Shown one piece after another: positions 58,001 to 64,000 of a stretch of 64,000 bases of DNA (the first letter of the stretch is position 1; each line of letters opens with the position of its first letter). Origin of the DNA: Ophiura sarsii (taxonomy: Eukaryota; Echinodermata; Ophiuroidea; Amphilepidida; Ophiuridae); contig CM069442.1 of NCBI GenBank assembly GCA_035610835.1, positions 6,608,444 to 6,672,443 on the forward strand. Direction: 5' to 3'. The notes beneath the pieces were generated by a model. The model made no database searches. It was not told where the DNA came from and saw only the letters and a list, made by a program, of their open reading frames with translations. The position numbers were made by a program, and so were the translations under genes.

Positions 58001-61000
58001 GGTATTACTCAGATAGGACGTCCGGAGTGCGAGGTAAAAACAATGATCAACTATTTTTGACGCACTCCGAGCCACATAAGCCCGCAGCGAAAAGTACAAT
58101 AGCTCGTTGGCTGGTTCAGGTAGTCAAAGATTCCATCCAATGCAATTATAAATGACGAGCGTGTTACGGCACACTCTACTCGTAGTATTGCTACCTCATG
58201 GGCCTACCACCGGGGGTTGTCCGTGAGAGAAATATGTGAGGCTGTTTCACTCACCTATAACGATGCTATGATTGAAATGGTTAGAGAATTTAAATATCTT
58301 GGTGTCAAATTTGATAGTACCATGTCTTGGTTATCACATATAGATTACTTAGCAAAAAATGTTTCCAGGAGAATTGGTGTTATTCGTTGTGTAAAGCATT
58401 TTCTTCCACATCCAACTCTTATAATGTTATCCAATGCTCTTGTGATTCCTCATTTTGATTATGCCAGCCCAGTATGGTCCAACTGTTCAAATTCATATCA
58501 AGCAAGACTTCAAGTCTTACACAACCGTTTAGCCAGAACAATATTATCTGCTGATATCAGAACACCAATAAATGACATGATGAATTTACTTCATTGGGCA
58601 AAACTAAGTGATAGGTGGAAAATTCAAATACTTATTATTTTATTCAAATGTTTAAAACATATAAGTCCAACCTATTTATCATCCAATTTTGAATTTGTAC
58701 ATAACTATCACAATCATACTACCAGGAATCATTCAAGTAATACTTTAATTATTCCTAAAATCAACTCAAATTCTGGTATGCGCACATTTCTTTACAGATC
58801 TGGTCATCTGTGGAACAATTTATCACCATCTATTCGAATTGATTTAGAAAATATGTCACTCGGTCAATTCAAATCCTATATTTCCACTGTATCATAATTG
58901 AATAATTTGTATTATATTTAAACACTGTTAATTGTTATTTTGATGTATTTTGTATTTATGTATGTATCGAAATGAGGGCCTGCTTGGAAAGCAGTGCAAG
59001 TCACTGAAGCATATTACCCTCAATAAAGAAAGCATTAATACAAAAATGGAAGTCCGCCACGACGTTTTCCGCTGCCTACTACAGGAGCATACGCGGAAAC
59101 TCGCTCAGGGGACAGTTCGCCCGCACGGTTCTAGCCGGACCGGTTGCGGGCAAACATCCAGGAAATTAGGTTAGTTGGTCTATCAGTTATTTATTTGTAG
59201 GTTTGAGCTAGGCTTCTTGGGTTTTGAGAAAAAACGCTATACTGAAGCTAAGCTTACCTTGGTTCGATTTTTGGTTCTGACATCATGATGATGTGGACCT
59301 TTCAAGATCTGATCCTTAATTAAATAAATAATACACACGGTGTTTGGCTTTTTTCGCGCCTCCTCCAGTGTTCTGTGCTAAACTGGGTTGATGCAAATTA
59401 GTCAGATCAAACATCGAACCATTCGGCAAGCAGGTCGGCAGGGAGTCTCTCCCAGAACTTATTGTTCTTGGGACTCCCCTGCCGAAGCCTGCTTACCGTG
59501 GTGCGATGTTTGATCTCCCAGCCACCCGCCCCATTGCGATAAAAAGCAGAAGTGCTGATGCACTTGCGAGGTGTCCAAGCGAAATTTGGGTGACGGGCTG
59601 GCGCGTGACATGGGGTGACGTCACGTCGGGAGACCCATGTTTCTAGTTGAAATATTAGAAATACTTCAGTTTGGAATGCCCGCATCTCCGGGAGAGATGC
59701 AAATTAGTCAGATCAAACATCGAACCACGGTAAGCAGGCTTCGGCAGGGGAGTCCCAAGAACAATAAGTTCTGGGAGATTATCCTTTTTTGACGCATTGT
59801 GGGATCCAGAACGGGGCAGATTTTGCCCTTTTGCGATCCCACAATGCAACAGAAAAGGATAATCAATGGTTTTTTTTATTATTCGGGATAAACCTTATTG
59901 GCAACCACTAAATTCTTCTCAATCTATATCCTTTTCCCAGCATATGCGTACAGGTTCAGCCCTTGAGAGTGCCTATCGCACCCATCTATTACTATTAGCA
60001 ACCACAAAGTTCTAACCTCTAAATCTATATCCTTTGCTGCACAGCATATGCGTACAGGTTCAGCCCTTGAGAGTGCCTATCGCACCCATCTATTACTATT
60101 AGCAACCACAAAGTTCTAACCTCTAAATCTATATCCTTTGCTGCACAGCATATGCGTACAGGTTCAGCCCTTGAGAGTGCCTATCGCACCCATCTATTGG
60201 TTAACCACAAAGTTCTAACCTCTAAATCTATATCCTTTGCTGCACAGCATATGCGTACAGGTTCAGCCCTTGCGAGTGCCTATCGCACCCATCTATTGGT
60301 TAACCACAAAGTTCTAACCTCTAAATCTATATCCTTTGCTGCACAGCATATGCGTACAGGTTCAGCCCTTGAGAGTGCCTATCGCACCCATCTATTACTA
60401 TTAGCAACCACAAAGTTCTAACCTCTAAATCTATATCCTTTGCTGCACAGCATATGCGTACAGGTTCAGCCCTTGAGAGTGCCTATCGCACCCATCTATT
60501 GGTTAACCACAAAGTTCTAACCTCTAAATCTATATCCTTTGCTGCACAGCATATGCGTACAGGTTCAGCCCTTGCGAGTGCCTATCGCACCCATCTATTG
60601 GTTAACCACAAAGTTCTAACCTCTAAATCTATATCCTTTGCTGCACAGCATATGCGTACAGGTTCAGCCCTTGCGAGTGCCTATCGCACCCATCTATTGG
60701 TTAACCACAAAGTTCTAACCTCTAAATCTATATCCTTTGCTGCACAGCATATGCGTACAGGTTCAGCCCTTGCGAGTGCCTATCGCACCCATCTATTGGT
60801 TAACCACAAAGTTCTAACCTCTAAATCTATATCCTTTGCTGCACAGCATATGCGTACAGGTTCAGCCCTGGAGAGTGCCTATCGCACCCATCTTTTGGCT
60901 GCCACAGGATTCTATCACCACCTCTTACTGCGATTACAGAGGGAGTATAAAATAAGCCTCAACGGCGTGGTGGATTTTGTGGATATCAGCACACCCAATG

Positions 61001-63260
61001 GACGTAAGTAGGGAAAAAAATAAGAAGTTGACACTTGCCCTTTGCGACCGACCCTAAAAACTGAAAATCTAGGGTTGCTTTTCCCCCAATTTTAAAACCA
61101 TTTTAGATATCATATATTGGTTATGACTGATAGCAACATGTGTTCTGTTTATGTTTAACTGCAACTTAAATGCATACAATTGTTGATTACTCACTTATTT
61201 GTTAAATATGAAAAGTTTCTTTTAGGAAAGAAGAGAGATGCATGTTCAGCATTCTCTGAAATCTGTGTTCTTGTGCAGTGTTTGTTTACCTTAAAAAAAA
61301 GAAAATGGACCGACCTACCCATATGTTGGCACTTACAGGGCAAGCCAACTTTTTTTCCTAGTTGAAATACGGTGTGATAGTTTTTGTTTTGGGGGATGAA
61401 AGGGTCTTGGATGGTTTGTCGCAAATATGATGTGGTTTGTGAAAACCCTCACCTTGTAAAAAATACTGCTGATAATTAACTTTTTTTCTAACTTTCATCA
61501 AGTTATGTTTTAATAGTGACTGATGTTTATAGAAATTATGAAAGCAGAAAAGTGATTGTTTTATGCATAAAATAACCCCACAATTTTTACAAAACATTTA
61601 AAATGAAAATTTCAAAATGAATGAATAAATGAAAATGATAATGAATCGATAGGGAGCTTTATGATATTGATATTGATATTGATTCTTGTTTTTAGCATAA
61701 AATGTCCTTTTGTTTATTTATTTGTATAGGTCCGCTTTCCTCCAATGAAGTTAAGCTTGCCAAAGCTAAAGAGTGGGCTGAGAAAGCCTGCCATAGATGC
61801 CTCATATATCTAGGTGACTTAGGTAAGAATATGGAATTTGAAGAAGGAGAAGGGATATAATGTCACTGTTCTGTCAAAACCTTGTATGTTATTTTTTATG
61901 ATTAATTCAGTTTATTGTTATTAAAGCAAACTGTACCAGGATGATCACTTCACATAGGGGGTGAAAGCAGGGGAGGGGCGAGGGTGAGGAAAGGGGGAGG
62001 GGTGGGGTGAAGAAAGGGTGGGGGGGGGGGGGGTTGAGGAAAGGGGGGAGCATCCCCCCTAAAATTTGCCAAGCATTCCATTGAACACAAGTATAAAATA
62101 TATCACCTCATTGGTATCATACTGTCAGTCTTTACTTGAACTATGCGCCAATAAAGAGGCAATAAATGGCACATCTTGTCTCTAGTTATCTTTATCATTC
62201 TGCATACACTATCAGAGTATTTCATCATCATCCCCCCCCCCCCCCTAAATGTTCTCGGTCCCCCATAAATTGCATTGCTTCCACCACCATTGTCACTACA
62301 TCCACTTGGTTTGAATTTGCATATCTTATGAGGACATTCTCATTTATTTCAACTAAAGTTTGTCTGACTTGGATTGACATTTAAGATTTGTATGATTGTA
62401 CATGTTCTTTCACATTGAAGGATAGAACAATATTGTGCAGGAGATTTTGTGGCTAAGGTCACAGAATAAAGGAGAAATAAATCACAAATGTTAATGAAAG
62501 ATATCGTTCAAACATTTTTGTATGATGATCAAAACTGTTCAAACAATATTAAAAATTTCCAAATGTTTTTTGAAAGAAAATCTAAAATTTGCAAAACCTG
62601 ATTTGATTGCTCCTGAAGAGAAAGGTTTTTCAATTCCTAACCCATGTTTTAACTTTTCCGCCCAGCTCGGTATCGCCAAGATTTTGAAGGTCACAGAAGT
62701 CGTCTGCTAGCGGAACGTTTCTACCATCAGGCATTGGTGTTGAATCCCAGTATGGGAATGCCACATAATCAGCTGGGGACATTAGCTGGTAATCACCATC
62801 AGGGCCTTGATGCTGCCTATCACTATATGAGATGGTAAGATAATATCGCTGTTCTGTCAAAACCCTGTATCTCCATCTGGCCTTTCAGCATGTATAAAGC
62901 AATACTTTCTATGTATGACCTTTGGGCAGTCTGCTCTAAACATGTTCAAGGGCCACTATATGAGATGGTAAGATAACATCGCTGTTCTGTCAAAACCCTG
63001 TATCTCCATCTGGCCCTTCAGCATGTATAAAGCAATACTTTCTATATATGATCTGTTGGCAGTCTGCTCTAAACTTTTCTGTCAAAACCCTGTAATACTT
63101 TCTATATATAATCTTTGGGCAGTCTGCTTTCAACATGTCCAAGGGCCAAAAATACATATATCAACCCCTTGTTTTATAGTGCTCTTGCCCCTGATCTGAA
63201 CGTATGTGACGTGATCAAGCGGAATGTGTCAGATGTGGGGAATATTGATTTTGAGTTTAG
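42945..63260 (+). CDS. SMG5: SMG5 nonsense-mediated-decay factor (3'-partial)
   Basis: Spliced gene, exons 42945-43021, 50106-50204, 50856-50979, 60847-61003, 61730-61822, 62666-62834, and doubtfully 63180-63260; it continues beyond the window. The product matches the N-terminal 14-3-3-like/TPR region of SMG5, a factor that with SMG7 binds phosphorylated UPF1 and recruits decay and dephosphorylation activities. Diagnostic stretches: QQTKRIYR, FLQPNDFGRKAEELLWWKVY, SAYRTHL, KACHRCLIYLGDL, LLAERFYHQAL and MGMPHNQLGTLAG. The start is ATGATG at 42945, immediately preceded by an in-frame TGA. Introns 1 and 3 are large (7 kb and nearly 10 kb) and loaded with transposons. SMG5 is preferred over SMG6/SMG7 on the GRKAEELLW and CHRCLxYLGDL forms. 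Confidence 0.9.
43791..44549. mobile_element. hAT MITE with perfect 8-bp target duplication
   Basis: Ends CAGGCCTCGAAATAAG and CTTATTTCGAGGCCTG, flanked by TACCTCAA at 43783-43790 and 44550-44557. 759 bp in SMG5 intron 1; the interior has GGGCCC-rich arms near each end and no transposase frame. Confidence 0.92.
44985..45640. mobile_element. Foldback element with ~150-bp arms
   Basis: Left arm (GACGGCTG..TATGCAGCCATAAGGATGTC..TTTTACCGTGCATCAGTGCG-TTTTCAATCACTT) is complementary to the right arm (AAGTGATTGAAAACGCACTG..CGTCCTTATGGCTGCATACA-GCCGTC). AT-rich spacer of about 350 bp; no open frame. Confidence 0.85.
46308..46398. repeat. 20-bp C-rich tandem repeat
   Basis: Four to five copies of AGACCCCCTTCCACCTCCCC. 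The minus-strand Gly/Trp-rich open frames across it are artefacts of the repeat. Confidence 0.95.
46835..47840 (-). pseudogene. LINE reverse-transcriptase fragment (5'-truncated)
   Basis: Read on the minus strand: SGVPQGSVLGPLLFLIFIND and LFADDCLLYK, the RT fingers/palm with the FADD catalytic motif, then after frameshifts and stops AFLSRNLRKCG, IVEYGTAAWDPHT and a C-terminal region ending near 46860. This is a decayed non-LTR retrotransposon of Jockey/CR1 type, in SMG5 intron 1 and antisense to the gene. It is non-functional. Confidence 0.85.
49564..49905 (+). repeat. tRNA-derived SINE-like copy
   Basis: Starts GGCGAGGTGGCGCAGCGGTT-AAGAGCGCTC, a good pol III A-box (TGGCGCAGCGG). The later body TGGTCCCGTGCATCGGAAGA..GAGCACGTTAAAAG..GAGAAGGGGATCATCCC matches 42430-42600. 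This core resembles widely conserved SINE central domains (possibly the Nin type, uncertain). No B-box is visible between the two parts. Confidence 0.5.
50106..50204 (+). CDS. SMG5: SMG5 exon 2
   Basis: Phase 2 entry and exit, acceptor TTATTATAG, donor GTAAGT. Codes AAQDIISKLDNVVRHKQPYR followed by VAFEREMVESRM. It was found by homology, being too short to stand out as an open frame. Confidence 0.88.
50856..50979 (+). CDS. SMG5: SMG5 exon 3
   Basis: Phase 2 entry, phase 0 exit at a GTAAGA donor. Codes LKDLCERLMFLQPNDFGRKA and EELLWWKVYYDVISIIKKNK, the most conserved block of the SMG5/EST1 N-terminal domain. Confidence 0.93.
51020..51325. mobile_element. hAT MITE with perfect 8-bp target duplication
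   Basis: Ends CAGGGTTGTAGCTA and TAGTTACAACCCTG, flanked by GATGTGAT at 51012-51019 and 51326-51333. 306 bp in SMG5 intron 3, 40 bp after exon 3; non-coding. Confidence 0.92.
51994..52182 (+). repeat. DIRS left inverted terminal repeat
   Basis: Begins AGACTCCCCTGCCGACCTGC, with GATGTTTGATCTGACTAATT and ACGTGACGTCACCCCATGTC inside. It is the inverse complement of 59567-59760, differing mainly in the outermost ~35 bp, as usual for DIRS ends. Confidence 0.88.
52627..53058. mobile_element. hAT MITE nested in the DIRS element
   Basis: Ends CAAGCGTGTGCAACCTGCGG and AAGGTTGCACATGCTTG, flanked by perfect CTATACAG at 52619-52626 and 53059-53066. TGCGGCCCG motifs repeat inside both ends, a well-known hAT MITE look. 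It inserted into the 5' leader of the DIRS element. Confidence 0.95.
53324..53638 (+). pseudogene. DIRS gag N-terminal fragment
   Basis: 104 codons with C-x2-C, H-x3-C and C-x3-C arrangements near its start (HLCTECPVL, DWDLHKLC), resembling the zinc-finger-like gag N-terminus of DIRS elements. It ends at a stop. Ser/Thr/Pro-rich fragments in other frames follow to about 53922, suggesting a frameshifted continuation. Confidence 0.6.
54188..55831 (+). pseudogene. DIRS gag ORF with one internal stop
   Basis: 547 codons in one frame, broken only by a TAA at 54815-54817. The first half is Gln/Gly/Pro/Tyr-rich with a G21 tract (54282-54302) coding polyglycine, then an acidic Ser/Asp/Glu segment. 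The second half has a predicted helical gag core (VAQDLGIAYESRRP, YSPYWEECLKSVDSRLRAAI). The C-terminus is Lys/Arg/Ser-rich (KSQKRKKKSKKSSKRKSS), probably nucleic-acid binding. It overlaps the RT frame by ~85 bp. Confidence 0.8.
55746..57490 (+). pseudogene. DIRS reverse transcriptase and RNase H (frameshifted)
   Basis: RT in the first frame: GDWRPILNLKPLN, SLDLKDAYLHVPI, LPFGLSTAPRVFT and the catalytic CQYLDDW. The frame shifts near 56610 and again near 57065. RNase H motifs follow: TDASLSGWGGHW, HINLLKLWAV, QTDNSTVVAYLN, HIAGVTNILADDLSR. It ends IDLFASYQNKQL, after which a methyltransferase-type domain would be expected in DIRS1-like elements but is absent. Confidence 0.85.
57490..59160 (+). 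pseudogene. DIRS tyrosine recombinase, split by a LINE
   Basis: The core runs from about FDSGLQAATVRNYKSAILSV through SAQRSSELHAL (first catalytic Arg). A frameshift near 58150 precedes AHSTRSIATSW (His-x-x-Arg). The gene is cut at 58249 by a LINE fragment and resumes at 59047 with WKSATTFSAAYYR, carrying the catalytic Tyr. All catalytic landmarks are present but not in one frame. Confidence 0.83.
58250..59046 (+). mobile_element. LINE 3' end nested in the DIRS recombinase
   Basis: 5'-truncated non-LTR retrotransposon: an open frame to 58897 with EFKYLGVKFDSTMSW, VIPHFDYASPVWSN and LQVLHNRLARTI, typical of the RT thumb/C-terminal part of Jockey/CR1/RTE-like LINEs, then a ~150-bp 3' UTR ending AATACAAAAA. 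AT-rich compared with the GC-rich DIRS. Removing it restores continuity of the DIRS recombinase, which fixes its ends. No clear target duplication. Confidence 0.88.
59390..59516. repeat. DIRS internal complementary region
   Basis: 59390-59447 is the inverse complement of the left element end (to AGACT at 51994); 59448-59516 is the inverse complement of the right end (to CTGGGAG at 59777). It therefore represents the joined termini used as a template when DIRS elements form circles. Confidence 0.88.
59567..59777 (-). repeat. DIRS right inverted terminal repeat
   Basis: Inverse complement of 51994-52182 over its inner part, with an outer end CAGGCTTCGGCAGGGGAGTC-CCAAGAACAATAAGTTCTGG-GAG. The outer end contains its own short palindrome (CCAAGAACAATAAGTTCTGG). 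Confidence 0.88.
59895..60900 (+). repeat. Exon-derived minisatellite with ten splice acceptors
   Basis: Ten copies of the SMG5 exon-4 start, at 59941, 60045, 60149, 60248, 60347, 60451, 60550, 60649, 60748 and 60847. Spacings are 104,104,99,99,104,99,99,99,99 bp. Each unit is ~54 bp of exon plus ~45 bp of intron end, with branch-like TTCTAACCTC, CCTTTGCTGCACAG and the following CAT. The 104-bp form stops in frame after ATTACTATTAGC..TTCTAA; the 99-bp form reads through as a 33-residue repeat. Confidence 0.96.
60847..61003 (+). CDS. SMG5: SMG5 exon 4
   Basis: Phase 0 entry, phase 1 exit. Codes HMRTGSALESAYRTHLLAAT then GFYHHLLLRLQREYKISLNG and a VDF segment. Nine additional copies of its first ~54 bp with acceptor lie directly upstream (59941-60846), so any of several AGs could be used. 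An open frame runs from 60451 through 99-bp copies into this exon. Confidence 0.9.
61016..61362. mobile_element. Foldback element 'GTTGACTTGCCCT', copy 2
   Basis: Left AAGAAGTTGACACTTGCCCT with GACCGACCCTAAAAACT, right GGACCGACCTACCC with ACAGGGCAAGCCAACTTTTT. It begins 12 bp past SMG5 exon 4 and is related to 34955-35294. Confidence 0.6.
61730..61822 (+). CDS. SMG5: SMG5 exon 5
   Basis: Phase 1 entry and exit, acceptor TTGTATAG, donor GTAAGA. Codes SNEVKLAKAKEWAEKACHRC and LIYLGDL, the TPR-like helix pair of SMG5. Confidence 0.9.
62666..62834 (+). CDS. SMG5: SMG5 exon 6
   Basis: Phase 1 entry, phase 2 exit. Codes RYRQDFEGHRSRLLAERFYH, QALVLNPSMGMPHNQLGTLA and AAYHYMR. Its last 14 bases plus donor are repeated 133 bp downstream (62954). 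Confidence 0.9.
62821..63165 (+). repeat. 133-bp tandem duplication covering a splice donor
   Basis: CACTATATGAGATGGTAAGA at 62821 recurs at 62954; each is followed by CTGTTCTGTCAAAACCCTGT-ATCTCCATCTGGC and CAGTCTGCTCTAAACATG. A third, shortened copy (63075-63150) lacks the exon piece. The same body occurs at about 36868-36960 and in part at 61868, so it is also a dispersed repeat. Confidence 0.88.
63180..63260 (+). CDS. SMG5: Possible SMG5 exon 7 (doubtful)
   Basis: Acceptor GTTTTATAG and donor GTAAAA give a phase-compatible 81-bp exon (ALAPDLNVCDVIKRNVSDVG and NIDFEF). The sequence does not fit the expected SMG5 continuation well, and its first ~20 bases match a dispersed repeat also present at about 36970. 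It may be a pseudo-exon; the true next exon may lie beyond the window. Confidence 0.3.
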
Positions 63261-64000
63261 GTAAAAAGAAGTTTATGTTTTACCTTGTTTTCTCAGTTGG
63301 TAAATTGTTTGTAACTTGAAAACTATAAGTTCAATCTTAGTGGGGTTTAAATCCTGCAATGTTCGGATGAAATGAGCAAGCTTGTTTTAACGGCAAATTT
63401 AGTGGCTTTTAAATTTGAATAGGGGCCGTATTTAGCTGTTTGTAGACGTTAGAGCTTACACAGCCTTGATATAAAAGCTCATAAAACATATCGACTTCCA
63501 ATTTGGATATCAACATGACGACAGCACAATGTAGGTCACAACTTTTCCCAAAATCTCGCGGGAAATTTGAGGTCTGATTAAATAGGTTAAATAGGTTCCC
63601 GTAAAATATATATTTTATATGGCCCTGTTGGTTGATAAAGATTGTATTGGTTTGGCTATAATCCAATCCAGTTGGGTAATGTCAGGAGCAGGACAGATGC
63701 CATCTTGACAGGTTGGGCTGGTAGGGTGGTTGGTATGGTAAGGTTGAAGGGATTTCAAATAGAAAATACTGTTTTTCCATTTGGTGACAAAATATTTTGA
63801 GGCCTGACTGACCCCTATATTGATCTACTTTTGAATGTTTTCTTTAAAAAAATAAAAGCGAAACAAATCAATTTGTTAAAGCTTTCAATTTGTTTTTGTT
63901 TTTTTGAAAACTTATAAAAACTTTTGATTTTTTTGTTTTTAATTTTAATTTTTATAAAACCTTTTGAATATTTAAACAAAAAGGTTTTAATTTTTAAACT
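63261..64000 (+). other. Remaining sequence to window end
   Basis: AT-rich, presumably SMG5 intron. It holds long poly-T/A stretches from 63840 to 64000 and the block GAGGCCTGACTGACCCC near 63800 that recalls the GGCC-ended foldbacks. No exon recognised. Confidence 0.5.

Larger units (their letters stand above)
51994..59777 (+). mobile_element. DIRS-type YR retrotransposon, structurally complete
   Basis: About 7.8 kb in SMG5 intron 3, same orientation as the gene. Inverted terminal repeats (51994-52182 and 59567-59777) and an internal complementary region (59390-59516) that equals the two element ends joined are the diagnostic DIRS architecture. Inside are gag-like frames, RT, RNase H and a tyrosine recombinase. 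All coding parts carry stops or frameshifts, and two other elements are nested in it, so it is dead as an autonomous unit. No target duplication is expected for a recombinase-inserted circle and none is seen. Confidence 0.9.

Noticed and set aside
60152..61011. Plus-strand frames of 89 and 185 codons made of 33-residue repeats, as an independent protein
   Set aside because: They are exon-4-derived minisatellite units reading into the SMG5 exon; biologically relevant only as alternative exon extensions.

Overview
The window is animal (metazoan) nuclear DNA. Its genes have many GT-AG introns, and the DNA around them is AT-rich and packed with foldback/MITE elements, hAT-type insertions, LINE ends, SINE-like pieces and one large DIRS-type tyrosine-recombinase retrotransposon. 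The gene and repeat content suggest a marine invertebrate of deuterostome grade (echinoderm, hemichordate or cephalochordate). That placement is an inference; nothing here fixes the species. A run of exactly 100 Ns (1245-1344) marks a draft-assembly gap.

Region 1 (1-35763, + strand): one very large class C (family 3) GPCR gene, entering the window already in progress. I could chain 17 exons whose splice sites and phases all agree, giving 2256 residues to the stop at 35763. The protein is a tandem array of mGluR-like Venus-flytrap (VFT / ANF receptor) modules: the C-terminal part of one, then three complete ones. Each is followed by a very short Cys-containing linker, and after the last comes a Pro-rich stalk, a seven-helix membrane domain and a short Gly/Asn/Ser repeat tail. 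Known class C receptors normally carry one VFT per chain, so this is the most unusual coding feature. Its introns hold two tandem arrays sharing the same hairpin core: about 480 bp of a ~52-bp unit near the start, and a 7.25-kb array of about 213 copies of a 34-bp unit between exons 10 and 11.

Region 2 (35764-42944): intergenic. It holds a decayed tandem duplication just past the GPCR stop, several foldback elements, a 6 x 56-bp tandem array resembling the end of a dispersed poly-G-ended element, and low-complexity tracts.

Region 3 (42945-64000, + strand): the 5' part of SMG5, the EST1/SMG5/SMG7-family nonsense-mediated-decay factor. Six exons are well supported and a seventh is doubtful; the gene continues past the window. 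Intron 1 holds a hAT-type MITE, a long foldback, a minus-strand LINE fragment and a SINE-like copy. Intron 3 holds a structurally complete but coding-defective DIRS element (about 51994-59777) that itself carries a nested hAT MITE and a nested LINE 3' end. Just upstream of SMG5 exon 4, the last ~45 bp of the intron plus the first ~54 bp of the exon are amplified into ten tandem copies. Each copy has its own branch-point-like motif, pyrimidine stretch and AG acceptor, and the 99-bp versions keep the reading frame open into the real exon.

The two genes show no functional link. The shared theme is repeated internal duplication: of VFT exon sets, of satellite units in introns, and of splice sites in SMG5.
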